Below, piece by piece: positions 32,637 through 40,719 of a stretch of DNA of 64,000 nt (within the stretch, counting starts at the first letter, position 1; each line of letters begins with the position of its first letter). This DNA is from RGIG3009 sp964470515 (lineage in GTDB: Bacteria > Bacillota > Clostridia > Oscillospirales > Acutalibacteraceae). The translations under genes and the position numbers were made by a program. The notes below the pieces were generated by a model. That model saw nothing but the letters and a program-made list of their open reading frames with translations, did not search any database and was not told where the DNA came from. Location of the stretch: positions 12,874-76,873 of the forward strand of contig CAYYDD010000001.1 of assembly GCA_964470515.1 (NCBI GenBank), in the 5' to 3' direction.

Positions 32637-32712
32637 AGTGAAAAACCTCGTTTCTTTTGCTACGTGAGACGGCGAAACGCCGTTCTCACCCATAATAGTT
32701 AAAGTTATATAT

Positions 32713-32741
32713 AGTATATCTCAAATGACCTTTTTTTGCAA
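32713..32741 (-). promoter_or_regulatory. Sigma-A promoter of oadG-oadB
   Basis: On the minus strand TTGCAA (32741-32736), 17 bases, then TATACT (32718-32713), about 77 bases before the oadG start. Confidence 0.75.
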
Positions 32742-32781
32742 TGTTTATGTTAAAAAAATCCCGTATTTTTCGCCGAAAAAA

Positions 32782-32810
32782 TTGAAATTCCGAACGGTAT
32801 CTGTTATAAT
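32782..32810 (+). promoter_or_regulatory. Sigma-A promoter of apgM
   Basis: TTGAAA, 17 bases, TATAAT. The expected start point near 32817 leaves a leader of only about 16 nt that is mostly the AAAGGAG ribosome binding site. It diverges from the oadG promoter. Confidence 0.82.
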
Positions 32811-32832
32811 ATTCCCCAAAGGAGCGATCTCT

Positions 32833-34050
32833 ATGAAGTATGTGGTTTTATTATGTGACGGTATGGCGGATCTCCCGTGTGAGGCATTGCAGGGGAAAAC
32901 GCCGATGGAAGCGGCCGATAAGCCGTGTATGGACGCGCTGGCGGCGTGCTCCGAGCTGGGTATGGCGTACACCGTGCCGGAGGGATTGTCTCCCGGTAGC
33001 GATGTGGCCAATCTGTCGGTGCTCGGTTACCGCCCGCAGGAATGCTATACCGGCCGGTCACCGCTGGAGGCGGCGAACATCGGTATCGACCTGACGGATG
33101 ACGACGTGGCCATCCGCTGCAATCTGGTGACGCTGTCCGACGAAGAGGAGTATGCCTCCAAAACGATGGTGGATTACTGTGCCGGCGATATCCACACCTC
33201 CGAGGCGGATGAGATCATCCGCTCGGTGCAGGAATCGCTCGGCGGCGGAGAATTTGATTTCTATACCGGTACGGCATACCGTCATTGCCTGGTGTGGCAC
33301 GGCGGCAAGACCGCCATCGGTAAGCTGACACCGCCGCACGATATTTCCGGGCAGGTGGTTGGCGATCATCTGCCGAGCCATCCCGATGCACAGCCGCTTT
33401 TGGAGCTGATGAAAAAGAGCGAGGAGATCTTAAAGGATCACCCGGTCAATCAAAAGCGCCGTGCGGCGGGGCGGAATCCTGCCTCCTCGGTATGGCTGTG
33501 GGGTCACGGCAAGCGGCCGCAGCTGCAAAACTTCACCGAGCGTTTCGGCGTGAAGGGTGCCATGGTCTCCGCCGTTGACCTGCTCAAGGGCATTGCCCGT
33601 CTGGGCGGGATGCGGCTGTGCGAGGTTGAAGGTGCCACCGGCTATCTGGATACGAACTTTGCCGGCAAGCGTAATGCAGCGATCACCGCACTGCGCGAGG
33701 GCTGCGATATGGTGTACATCCATCTGGAAGCACCCGACGAGTGCGGTCATCGCGGTGAGGTGCAGAACAAGGTGCGCTCCATTGAGGAGATCGACCGTCA
33801 GGTGTTGGCACCGCTGATGGAGGCGATGAAGGGTATTGACGAGGTGTCGCTGCTTATTATGCCCGACCATCCCACCCCGCTGTCCACCAAGACCCATTCG
33901 TCTGCGCCCGTGCCGTATCTCCTGTATCGCAGTATTGGCGTGGAAAACGCCTCGAATGCTGCGCGTTTTACCGAAGCCACCGCCGCTGCGACCGGCAATG
34001 TTACACCGGCCGCGTCTGATCTGATGGATCGTCTGCTGTCAGTGAAATAA
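32833..34050 (+). CDS. apgM: Cofactor-independent phosphoglycerate mutase, archaeal type
   Basis: The 405-residue protein belongs to the alkaline-phosphatase superfamily. It has the metal-binding Asp in VVLLCDGMADLP, the nucleophile serine in SPGSDVANLSVLGY, EAPDECGHRGE, and the late MPDHPTPLSTKTHS motif with the remaining Asp/His ligands. It interconverts 3- and 2-phosphoglycerate in glycolysis; some relatives are homoserine-kinase-like or phosphonopyruvate decarboxylase-like. AAAGGAG is eight bases before the chosen ATG. A longer open frame from 32725 runs through the promoter and is rejected. Confidence 0.9.
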   Translation: MKYVVLLCDGMADLPCEALQGKTPMEAADKPCMDALAACSELGMAYTVPEGLSPGSDVANLSVLGYRPQECYTGRSPLEAANIGIDLTDDDVAIRCNLVTLSDEEEYASKTMVDYCAGDIHTSEADEIIRSVQESLGGGEFDFYTGTAYRHCLVWHGGKTAIGKLTPPHDISGQVVGDHLPSHPDAQPLLELMKKSEEILKDHPVNQKRRAAGRNPASSVWLWGHGKRPQLQNFTERFGVKGAMVSAVDLLKGIARLGGMRLCEVEGATGYLDTNFAGKRNAAITALREGCDMVYIHLEAPDECGHRGEVQNKVRSIEEIDRQVLAPLMEAMKGIDEVSLLIMPDHPTPLSTKTHSSAPVPYLLYRSIGVENASNAARFTEATAAATGNVTPAASDLMDRLLSVK

Positions 34051-34069
34051 ACGGACAATCGAGAAAACG

Positions 34070-34107
34070 AAGCCCCGTTGGGTACCGTACGGTACCCAAC
34101 GGGGCTT
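34070..34107. terminator. Bidirectional terminator, perfect 38-bp palindrome
   Basis: AAGCCCCGTTGGGTACCGT is followed directly by its reverse complement with no unpaired loop in the DNA sequence. It lies between the converging apgM and hydA genes, with TTTTGG on the plus strand and TTCGTTTTC on the minus strand. Confidence 0.88.
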
Positions 34108-34120
34108 TTGGTTGCTTATA

Positions 34121-35866
34121 TCACTTAAACTTCTTGCGAGCGACGTAGGTGGTGTGCAGGCAATGATGTGCCTTGTGACCGCCGATACCGTCGTCGAAGA
34201 ACTCCTCGTACAGCTTCTTCACCACGGGGGACTCGTGCGACTTGCGCAGGGTCATACCCGCATCCTGATCGTACAGAGCCTTGGCACGCAGAGCCTTTAG
34301 ATCGGTGAAGTTACGCACAGAGGCCGGCTGGATGGGCTGGCCGCCGCCGTTGATGCAGCCGCCGGGGCAGCACATAATTTCCACGAAATGCCACGGAGCA
34401 GTGCCGCTCTTGATCGCATCCATCACATAGTTGGCACTGGCGATGCCGCTGGCCACAGCGACCTTGATCTCCATACCGTTGATCGTGTAGGCGGCTTCCT
34501 TCAGGCCGTCCATACCGCGGACCTCGTGGAAGTCGACAGCCTCGTTGCTCTTGCCGGTCAGCCAATCGTTCGCGGTACGCAGGGCAGCTTCCATAACACC
34601 GCCGGTTGCACCGAAGATGACGGCGGCACCGGTATCCTCGCCCAGAGGTGCGTCAAACTCCTCGTTGGGCAACAGGTCGAATTTGAGACCCGCGCGGTCG
34701 ATCATACGAGCCAGCTCGCGCGTGGTGAGAACCGCATCGACATCCGGCACACCGGCAGCGTTCTCATCGGCGCGGCCGATCTCGAACTTTTTGGCGGTGC
34801 ATGGCATCACCGACACGTGATAGATGTCCTTCGCGTCGATACCCATCTTCTGAGCGTAGTAGGTCTTGATGACCGCGCCGGTCATCTGCTGGGGCGATTT
34901 GCAGGAGGACAGATGATCCAGCTGATCCGGATAGTAGTACTCCGCAAACTTGACCCAACCGGGCGAGCAGGAGGTGATCATCGGCAGGACGCCCTTGTTC
35001 TGGACGCGCTGCACGAACTCGTTCGCCTCTTCCACGATGGTGAGGTCGGCACCGAAGTCGGTGTCGAACACCTTGTCGAAGCCCAGACGGCGCAGAGCGG
35101 CAACCATCTTGCCCTCCACGTTGGTGCCGACGGGCATACCGAAGCACTCGCCCAGCGTTGCGCGGATGGAGGGAGCCGTGCTGACGACCACGTGCTTGTT
35201 CGGATCGGCCAGCGCAGCCCACACATCGGCGGTGCTGTCGTTATCGGTCAGAGCACCGGTGGGGCAGACCACGACGCACTGGCCACAGGATACGCAGGGA
35301 ACGTCGGACAGCGGCTTCTCAAACGCGCAGGCAATGTGAGTGTCAATACCGCGGTCGTTCGCGCCGATGACCGACACGAACTGCTGCCGGCAGGCGGCCA
35401 CGCAGCGGCGGCACAGAATACATTTGTTGTTGTCGCGCACCAGATGGGGGACAGAGGTATCCGGCTCGTACACCGGCTTATCACCGTCGTACTTCCCGCT
35501 GTCTTCAACACCGTAATCCTTGCACATCTTCTGCAGCTCGCAGTCGCCCGAACGCACGCAGGACAGACATTTCTTATCGTGCGTGGAGAGGATCATCTCC
35601 AGTGTGGTCTTGCGCGCCTTCTGTACGGCAGCAGTGTTGGTCTTGATCTCCATACCCTCGGCAACGGGGTACACGCAGGCGGTGACCAGACCGCGGGCAC
35701 CGGTGGCTTCTACTATGCAAATACGGCAGGCACCGATCTCATTGATATCCTTCAGGTAGCACAGTGTGGGAATCTCCACACCGGCGGCGCGGGCAGCCTC
35801 CAGAATGGTGGAGCCCTTCGGAACACTAACGGCGATGCCGTTGATTTTGACATTGACCATATCCAT
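34121..35866 (-). CDS. hydA: [FeFe]-hydrogenase catalytic subunit (HydA, electron-bifurcating type)
   Basis: The protein carries a plant-type [2Fe-2S] domain (PTLCYL...GACRICIVEA), a His-Cys3 [4Fe-4S] segment (CLSCVRSGDCELQKMC), and a two-cluster ferredoxin domain (CILCRRCVAAC and CVSCGQCVVVCPTGAL). The H-cluster domain follows with TSCSPGWV, MPCTAKKFE and EIMCCPGGCINGGGQP. AGGAG lies nine bases before the ATG at 35866; a nearer ATG at 35875 directly abuts that site. At 581 residues it is similar to clostridial HydA of the NAD/ferredoxin-dependent trimer. With HydB and HydC it should couple NADH and reduced ferredoxin oxidation to H2 formation, or the reverse. Confidence 0.95.
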   Translation of the reverse strand: MDMVNVKINGIAVSVPKGSTILEAARAAGVEIPTLCYLKDINEIGACRICIVEATGARGLVTACVYPVAEGMEIKTNTAAVQKARKTTLEMILSTHDKKCLSCVRSGDCELQKMCKDYGVEDSGKYDGDKPVYEPDTSVPHLVRDNNKCILCRRCVAACRQQFVSVIGANDRGIDTHIACAFEKPLSDVPCVSCGQCVVVCPTGALTDNDSTADVWAALADPNKHVVVSTAPSIRATLGECFGMPVGTNVEGKMVAALRRLGFDKVFDTDFGADLTIVEEANEFVQRVQNKGVLPMITSCSPGWVKFAEYYYPDQLDHLSSCKSPQQMTGAVIKTYYAQKMGIDAKDIYHVSVMPCTAKKFEIGRADENAAGVPDVDAVLTTRELARMIDRAGLKFDLLPNEEFDAPLGEDTGAAVIFGATGGVMEAALRTANDWLTGKSNEAVDFHEVRGMDGLKEAAYTINGMEIKVAVASGIASANYVMDAIKSGTAPWHFVEIMCCPGGCINGGGQPIQPASVRNFTDLKALRAKALYDQDAGMTLRKSHESPVVKKLYEEFFDDGIGGHKAHHCLHTTYVARKKFK

Positions 35867-35883
35867 AATTGGCATCTCCTTCC

Positions 35884-37674
35884 TTATTTCTTCACGATAG
35901 CGCCAAACTTACAGGTATCCATACAGACACCGCACTTGATGCACTTATCTTGATCGATGATGTGGACTTCCTTGACAGCACCCTGAATAGCACCGACCGG
36001 GCACTTGCGGGCGCAGGCGGTACAGCCCTTGCACTTATCAACAATGACCTCGTAGTGCATCAGCGACTTGCAGACACCGGCGGGGCACTTCTTGTCCACC
36101 ACGTGAGCGATGTACTCATCGCGGAAGAAACGCAGGGTGGAGAGGACGGGGTTCGGAGCCGTCTGGCCCAGACCGCACAGCGAATTCTGCTTGATGTAGT
36201 TGCAGAGCTCTTCCAGCTCGTCGATATCCTCCAGCGTGCCCTTGCCCTCGGTGATCTTCTCGAGCTTCTCGAGCAGACGCTTGGTACCGATACGGCAGGG
36301 GGTACACTTGCCGCAGGACTCGTCGACGGTGAATTCCAGGAAGAACTTCGCCATATCCACCATACAGGTGTCCTCGTCCATAACGATCAGACCGCCGGAG
36401 CCCATCATACAGCCGATGGCGATGAGGTTGTCGTAATCGACGGGCGTGTCGATAAGGGAGGCGGGGATACAGCCGCCGGACGGGCCGCCGGTCTGTGCCG
36501 CCTTAAAGGTCTTGCCGTTCGGAATACCGCCGCCGATCTCCTCGACGATCTCGCGCAGGGTGGTACCCATCGGGATCTCGACCAGACCGGTGTGCTTGAT
36601 CTTGCCGCCCAGAGCGAACACCTTGGTGCCCTTGGATTTCTCGGTACCCATCGAAGCAAACCAATCCGCACCCCGCAGGATGATCTGCGGGATGTTGGCA
36701 AAGGTTTCCACGTTGTTTTCCACGGTGGGGCAGCCGTACAGACCCTTGACCGCCGGATACGGAGGACGGGGACGCGGCTCACCGCGGTTGCCTTCGATGG
36801 AGGTCATCAGCGCCGTTTCCTCACCGCACACGAACGCACCGGCACCCAGACGGATCTCCATATCGAAATCAAAGCCGCTACCGAAGATATCCTTACCCAG
36901 CAGACCCTCTTTGCGCGCGTCGTCGATGGCGATCTGCAGACGGCGAACGGCGATGGGGTACTCGGCACGGACGTACACGTAGCCCATGGTAGCACCGATG
37001 GCGTAACCGGCGATAGCCATTGCCTCGATCAGGCAGTGCGGGTCGCCTTCCAGAACGGAGCGATCCATAAAGGCACCCGGGTCGCCTTCGTCGGCGTTAC
37101 AAACAACGTACTTCTGCGGAGCCTGATTGGGAGCAGTGAGCGCCCATTTGCGGCCGGTGGGGAAGCCACCGCCGCCACGGCCGCGCAGGCCGGAATCGGT
37201 GACGATCTGGATGACCTGCTCGGGGGTATACTCGGTCAGGCACTTGGCCAGAGCCTGATAACCGTCGTTCGCAATGTATTCATCCAGCGATTCGGGATTG
37301 ATGACACCGCAGTTGCGCAGTGCCACACGAACCTGCTTTTTGTAGAAGTCCGTTTCATTCAGCGCTTTGATTTCGCCTTCCTTTTCCACGGTCTCATCAT
37401 ACAGCAGACGGGTTACGATACGACCCTTGAGCAGATGCTCGGAAACGATCTCGGGGATGTCCTCGACCTGCACGCAGGAATAGAAGCAACCCTCGGGATA
37501 GACGATCATGATCGGGCCCAGAGCGCACAGACCGAAACAACCGGTGCGAACGACTTTGACTTCTTCCGTCAGGTCGTTGGCAGCGATCTCCTTTTCCAGA
37601 GTGTCGATAATAGCCTGGCTGTTGGAGGAAGTACAACCCGTACCGCCGCAAACCAGCACATGAGAACGATACAT
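35884..37674 (-). CDS. hydB: Bifurcating hydrogenase flavoprotein subunit (NuoF-like HydB)
   Basis: The 596 residues contain a thioredoxin-like [2Fe-2S] domain (about 1-115, with Cys in GTGCTSSN and TGCFGLCALGP). The NuoF core binds FMN and NADH (GRGGGGFPTGRKW near 170, GAGAFVCGEETAL), followed by a SLBB domain and the N3-type CGKCTPCRIGTKR cluster. Two C-terminal [4Fe-4S] motifs (CKGCTACARKCPVGA, CIKCGVCMDTCKFGA) complete the HydB architecture. AGGAGG is seven bases before the ATG. It is the proposed bifurcation and NADH-binding subunit. Confidence 0.95.
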   Translation of the reverse strand: MYRSHVLVCGGTGCTSSNSQAIIDTLEKEIAANDLTEEVKVVRTGCFGLCALGPIMIVYPEGCFYSCVQVEDIPEIVSEHLLKGRIVTRLLYDETVEKEGEIKALNETDFYKKQVRVALRNCGVINPESLDEYIANDGYQALAKCLTEYTPEQVIQIVTDSGLRGRGGGGFPTGRKWALTAPNQAPQKYVVCNADEGDPGAFMDRSVLEGDPHCLIEAMAIAGYAIGATMGYVYVRAEYPIAVRRLQIAIDDARKEGLLGKDIFGSGFDFDMEIRLGAGAFVCGEETALMTSIEGNRGEPRPRPPYPAVKGLYGCPTVENNVETFANIPQIILRGADWFASMGTEKSKGTKVFALGGKIKHTGLVEIPMGTTLREIVEEIGGGIPNGKTFKAAQTGGPSGGCIPASLIDTPVDYDNLIAIGCMMGSGGLIVMDEDTCMVDMAKFFLEFTVDESCGKCTPCRIGTKRLLEKLEKITEGKGTLEDIDELEELCNYIKQNSLCGLGQTAPNPVLSTLRFFRDEYIAHVVDKKCPAGVCKSLMHYEVIVDKCKGCTACARKCPVGAIQGAVKEVHIIDQDKCIKCGVCMDTCKFGAIVKK

Positions 37675-37690
37675 TCTTTTTCCTCCTGTC

Positions 37691-38062
37691 TTACTTCATC
37701 AGATTGGCGACGGTGTATTCCTCCACCGGATTGCCGTTGACCAGATGATCAGTCACGATCTTCGCGACCATCTCGGGCGTTACCTTACCGTAGGTGACCT
37801 TTTCCTTGCCGGGAGCGATGACCTCAACGATGGGCTCGAACTGGCACATACCGATGCAGCCGGTCTGCACCACGGCAACGTGACCCAGATGACGCTTCGC
37901 GATCTCCTCCGAGAACGCTTTCAGCACCGGGCGAGCGCCGGCGGCGATACCGCAGGTCGCCATACCGACGACAACGCGCGTACCGTCGTGAGACCCCTCG
38001 CGCACGGTCATTTTCTCACGGGCCTTATCCCGCAGAGCCTGAAGTTCCGCAATGGATTTCAT
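37691..38062 (-). CDS. Thioredoxin-like [2Fe-2S] ferredoxin
   Basis: The 123-residue protein has the four-cysteine pattern of thioredoxin-fold ferredoxins (GMATCGIAAGARPV, then TGCIGMCQFEPIVEV). It resembles the N-terminal domain of HydB and separate proteins found in clostridial hydrogenase operons. The chosen ATG has AGGAGG ten bases upstream; an earlier in-frame ATG at 38089 has none. It probably passes electrons to or from HydB. Its N-terminal 30 residues (ELQALRDKAREKM) are helical and charged. Confidence 0.88.
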   Translation of the reverse strand: MKSIAELQALRDKAREKMTVREGSHDGTRVVVGMATCGIAAGARPVLKAFSEEIAKRHLGHVAVVQTGCIGMCQFEPIVEVIAPGKEKVTYGKVTPEMVAKIVTDHLVNGNPVEEYTVANLMK

Positions 38063-38102
38063 ACAAAAAAACCTCCTAGTCGTTTTCATACATAATTCAA
38101 AG

Positions 38103-38645
38103 TCAGGCGTTGCTGCCTACCGTTTGGATACTCTCCTCCAGATTCTCACGGATCCACGCCAAAATATCCGGCTCCGAGAGCGGCACATCGCCCAGCACCT
38201 CGCGCAGTGCGCGGGTATCCAGCTCGAACGACTGCCCGTTTACCTTGTGACGATAAACGAAATCGATGCTCGGATTGAGTTGGATCAGCGTTTCCATCGT
38301 ACCGGCAATATCGCCGAGCGGCATACGGTCGATGTGCTCCAGCCGGAAAGAAGCGGTGACAGTGGTACCCACACCGACCTCCGATTCGATTGCGAGCGAT
38401 CCGTCGGCCATTTCGGCGGCCATACGGAACAGCGGGATCCCCATACCGACCCGACGCGTGGTGCGGGTGGTGTAGAACGGATCGCGGATGCGTTCCAGCT
38501 GCTCGGCAGTCATCCCGCGACCGTTATCCTCAATGAGGATGGTGAGCATCCCTTCGGTTTCCGTGACCGCGACCGTGACCAGCGTGGCCGCGGCGGCAAT
38601 GGAATTCTGGACGATATCCAGAACGTTCAGCGACAGCTCACGCAT
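38103..38645 (-). CDS. HATPase-domain protein of the hydrogenase operon
   Basis: The 180-residue protein has a GHKL ATP-binding fold: DIVQNSIAAA is the N-box, IEDNGRGMTAEQ the G1 box, and RVGMGIPLFRMA the G2 box. There is no phospho-acceptor histidine domain, sensor or membrane segment. A C-terminal stretch of about 75 residues has no recognised domain. It lies between hydC and the small ferredoxin gene and has no clear Shine-Dalgarno sequence, which suggests coupling to hydC. Anti-sigma-factor-like or protein-kinase activity on a hydrogenase component or regulator is conceivable; the true role is unknown. Confidence 0.85.
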   Translation of the reverse strand: MRELSLNVLDIVQNSIAAAATLVTVAVTETEGMLTILIEDNGRGMTAEQLERIRDPFYTTRTTRRVGMGIPLFRMAAEMADGSLAIESEVGVGTTVTASFRLEHIDRMPLGDIAGTMETLIQLNPSIDFVYRHKVNGQSFELDTRALREVLGDVPLSEPDILAWIRENLEESIQTVGSNA

Positions 38646-38648
38646 CGC

Positions 38649-39146
38649 TTACTTGCTGTACTTCGCGATGATGCCGGGAACATCATCCGCCGTGAGTTTG
38701 CCGTACACGTCTTCGTTCACGGTTAGGACGGGAGCCAGACCGCAAGCACCGATGCAGCGGCACGCGGTGAGTGAGAAGCGGCCGTCCGCGGTGCATTCCT
38801 CTGCGTCGATGCCGAGAATCTCCTTGAGCTTATCAAATACATCGCCCGCACCCTTAACGTAGCACGCCGTGCCGAGGCACACCGAGATGTTGTAAGCGCC
38901 CTTCGGGGACAGCGAGAACTGTGCATAGAACGTGGCGACACCGTAGACCTTCTCCAGCGGAACGCCCATACCGTCAGCGATCATCTGCTGCACTTCCACC
39001 GGCAGGTAGCCGTAGATGCCCTGAGCTTCCTGCATAACACCCATCAGGCGGCTGGAATCGTGCTTGTTAGCATCGATGACCTTCTGCAAGGCTTCGGCTT
39101 GCTCGGGCGTGCCCTTGAAAGGAAGCTTGCTGATTTTTTTCTGCAT
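38649..39146 (-). CDS. hydC: Bifurcating hydrogenase small subunit (NuoE-like HydC)
   Basis: The 165-residue thioredoxin-like [2Fe-2S] protein shows the NuoE pattern CLGTACYVKGA and CRCIGACGLAPV with four cluster cysteines, after an N-terminal helical domain (LMGVMQEAQGIYGYLP). It is the first gene of the operon, with AAGGAGG nine bases before the ATG and a strong promoter upstream. Confidence 0.94.
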   Translation of the reverse strand: MQKKISKLPFKGTPEQAEALQKVIDANKHDSSRLMGVMQEAQGIYGYLPVEVQQMIADGMGVPLEKVYGVATFYAQFSLSPKGAYNISVCLGTACYVKGAGDVFDKLKEILGIDAEECTADGRFSLTACRCIGACGLAPVLTVNEDVYGKLTADDVPGIIAKYSK

Positions 39147-39185
39147 TTGCCTGTTCCTCCTTAAATAAATTCATACGCGAGCTCT

Positions 39186-39214
39186 ATTATACAAGATGTC
39201 TGCGGATTTTGCAA
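39186..39214 (-). promoter_or_regulatory. Sigma-A promoter of the hydrogenase operon
   Basis: On the minus strand TTGCAA (39214-39209), 17 bases, TATAAT (39191-39186), about 40 bases before hydC. Confidence 0.82.
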
Positions 39215-39281
39215 TGGAAATATGCAAAGATCGTCGATTTTTTGTCAATCTTTTTTCAAATACGGACAAAACCGTAATATA

Positions 39282-39310
39282 TTGACAAAAAAAGGAAAAG
39301 GGGATATACT
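39282..39310 (+). promoter_or_regulatory. Sigma-A promoter of the MFS transporter gene
   Basis: TTGACA, 17 bases, TATACT; it diverges from the hydrogenase promoter with about 67 bases between the two -35 boxes. Confidence 0.85.
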
Positions 39311-39347
39311 GACTGCTTGTACACCGTATGACAAAGAGGTGGAAGGT

Positions 39348-40556
39348 ATGCGTGCGAATTACCGTCGAACATGGAAAGGCTGCTATTGGGGCGCGGCGGT
39401 GCAAGCCGTTGCTATGAACGTGGTGCCGTTGTTTTTCGCCACACTGCAAACACAGTTCGATATCTCCTTTGAAAAGATCGGCCGTCTCGTGCTGGTGAAC
39501 TTTTTAACACAGCTGATCGTGGATTTTTTGTCGTTGTATTTCGTGGATAAGGCGGGATATCGCCGGTGCTTCTTAACGGCACATGCGACCGTAGCGGCGG
39601 GCTTTGTTTTGTTTGGTATCTTACCGATGGTGATGCCGGAGGCCTATACCGGTATGGTGCTTGCGACGATCGTATATTCCGTCGGCTCGGGCCTGCTGGA
39701 GGTGCTGATCAGTCCGATGGCGGATGCGCTACCGAGCGAGAAAAAAGCAGCATCATTGACGTTAGTTCATGCGTTTTATCCACTGGGACAGGTGCTGTCC
39801 ATCATCGTTACGACGCTGGTGCTGTGGATCTTTGGGCGCGAATACTGGTGGATCGTTATTATGGCGTGGGCGCTGATACCGCTGACGAATTTTGTGCGCG
39901 GACTGACGCTCGTGTATCCCAGCGTGGAGGCGGTGACGGATCACGGAGGTATGAGCAGTCTGTTCCGTTCGCGTACGTTCTGGATCGCCTTGCTGACGAT
40001 GGTGTGTGCGGGTGCTTCTGAGCAGGCGATGGCGCAGTGGGTCTCCTTGTTCGCCGAGCAAGGGCTGGGTGTGCCCAAGCTTTTGGGCGATTTTCTGGGA
40101 CCGTGCTTGTTCGCGTTATTTATGCTTATCGGTCGCTTTGGATATGGGCGCAGTGAGGAGCGCATAGCCCTGCGCCCGTTGTTGCTCGGCAGTGCGCTGA
40201 TGAGTGTGGTGTGCTATGCGTTAGCGGTGTTCTCGCCGTTCCCGGTTTTAGCATTGCTCGGTTGTGCGTCCTGCGGCTTGTCGGTCAGCTTGATGTGGCC
40301 GGGCACGTTGAGCTTTACCGCCGCACGTATGACCCATGGTGGCACGGCACTGTTTTCGTGTATGGCACTGGCAGGTGATGCAGGCTGCTCACTCGGACCG
40401 TGGCTGACAGGGCTGGTATCGGATATGGTGCAGGTGGGCTACACCGGCCCCGATGCGGCGCAGTACGGCCTGCGGATGGGTCTCATCAGCGCGGCGATAT
40501 TCCCCATAGGGATGTTCCTGCTACTTCTGCTGTCCCCGAAAAAGAAAACGGTATAA
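39348..40556 (+). CDS. Major facilitator superfamily transporter
   Basis: The 402-residue protein has about 12 hydrophobic helices in two halves. The short loops carry basic residues typical of MFS proteins (FVDKAGYRRCF, GRSEERIALRP). It resembles FucP/YbjJ-like carriers of sugars or small metabolites; the substrate cannot be assigned. The start at 39348 follows GAGGTGGAAGGT. A longer open frame from 39222 runs through the promoter. It is monocistronic, flanked by its own promoter and a 16-bp-stem terminator. Confidence 0.85.
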   Translation: MRANYRRTWKGCYWGAAVQAVAMNVVPLFFATLQTQFDISFEKIGRLVLVNFLTQLIVDFLSLYFVDKAGYRRCFLTAHATVAAGFVLFGILPMVMPEAYTGMVLATIVYSVGSGLLEVLISPMADALPSEKKAASLTLVHAFYPLGQVLSIIVTTLVLWIFGREYWWIVIMAWALIPLTNFVRGLTLVYPSVEAVTDHGGMSSLFRSRTFWIALLTMVCAGASEQAMAQWVSLFAEQGLGVPKLLGDFLGPCLFALFMLIGRFGYGRSEERIALRPLLLGSALMSVVCYALAVFSPFPVLALLGCASCGLSVSLMWPGTLSFTAARMTHGGTALFSCMALAGDAGCSLGPWLTGLVSDMVQVGYTGPDAAQYGLRMGLISAAIFPIGMFLLLLLSPKKKTV

Positions 40557-40594
40557 GAAACGTCTCCGACACGATGTCGGAGACGTTTCTTTTA
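40556..40594 (+). terminator. Rho-independent terminator of the MFS gene
   Basis: A 16-bp perfect stem (AGAAACGTCTCCGACA and complement) with a 3-nt loop begins at the last base of the stop codon and is followed by TTTTA. The next 125 bases up to the phosphohexomutase stop hold no recognisable feature. Confidence 0.92.
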
Positions 40595-40719
40595 TGCCTA
40601 TAGGTGCGGGGAATGGCAGGCGATTACGATCTTGATTTTGTTTGTACGAATATTGGACAATCCCTCAGTCACACTACCTTTCACCAGGGGATCGTGATGG
40701 TTGGCTTAGATTTATATGA

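Noticed and set aside
32636..32693. N-terminal extension of OadG (19 residues)
   Set aside because: The extension lies in the leader, is not hydrophobic or conserved in type, and MSTLLLQ is followed at once by the membrane helix.
34388..35953. 521-codon open frame antisense to hydA
   Set aside because: It is the mirror frame of a clearly coding GC-rich gene, with low-complexity His/Gly/Val composition and no recognisable domain or ribosome binding site.
35869..37740. 623-codon open frame antisense to hydB
   Set aside because: Shadow of the HydB frame produced by GC-rich codon bias; no motifs.
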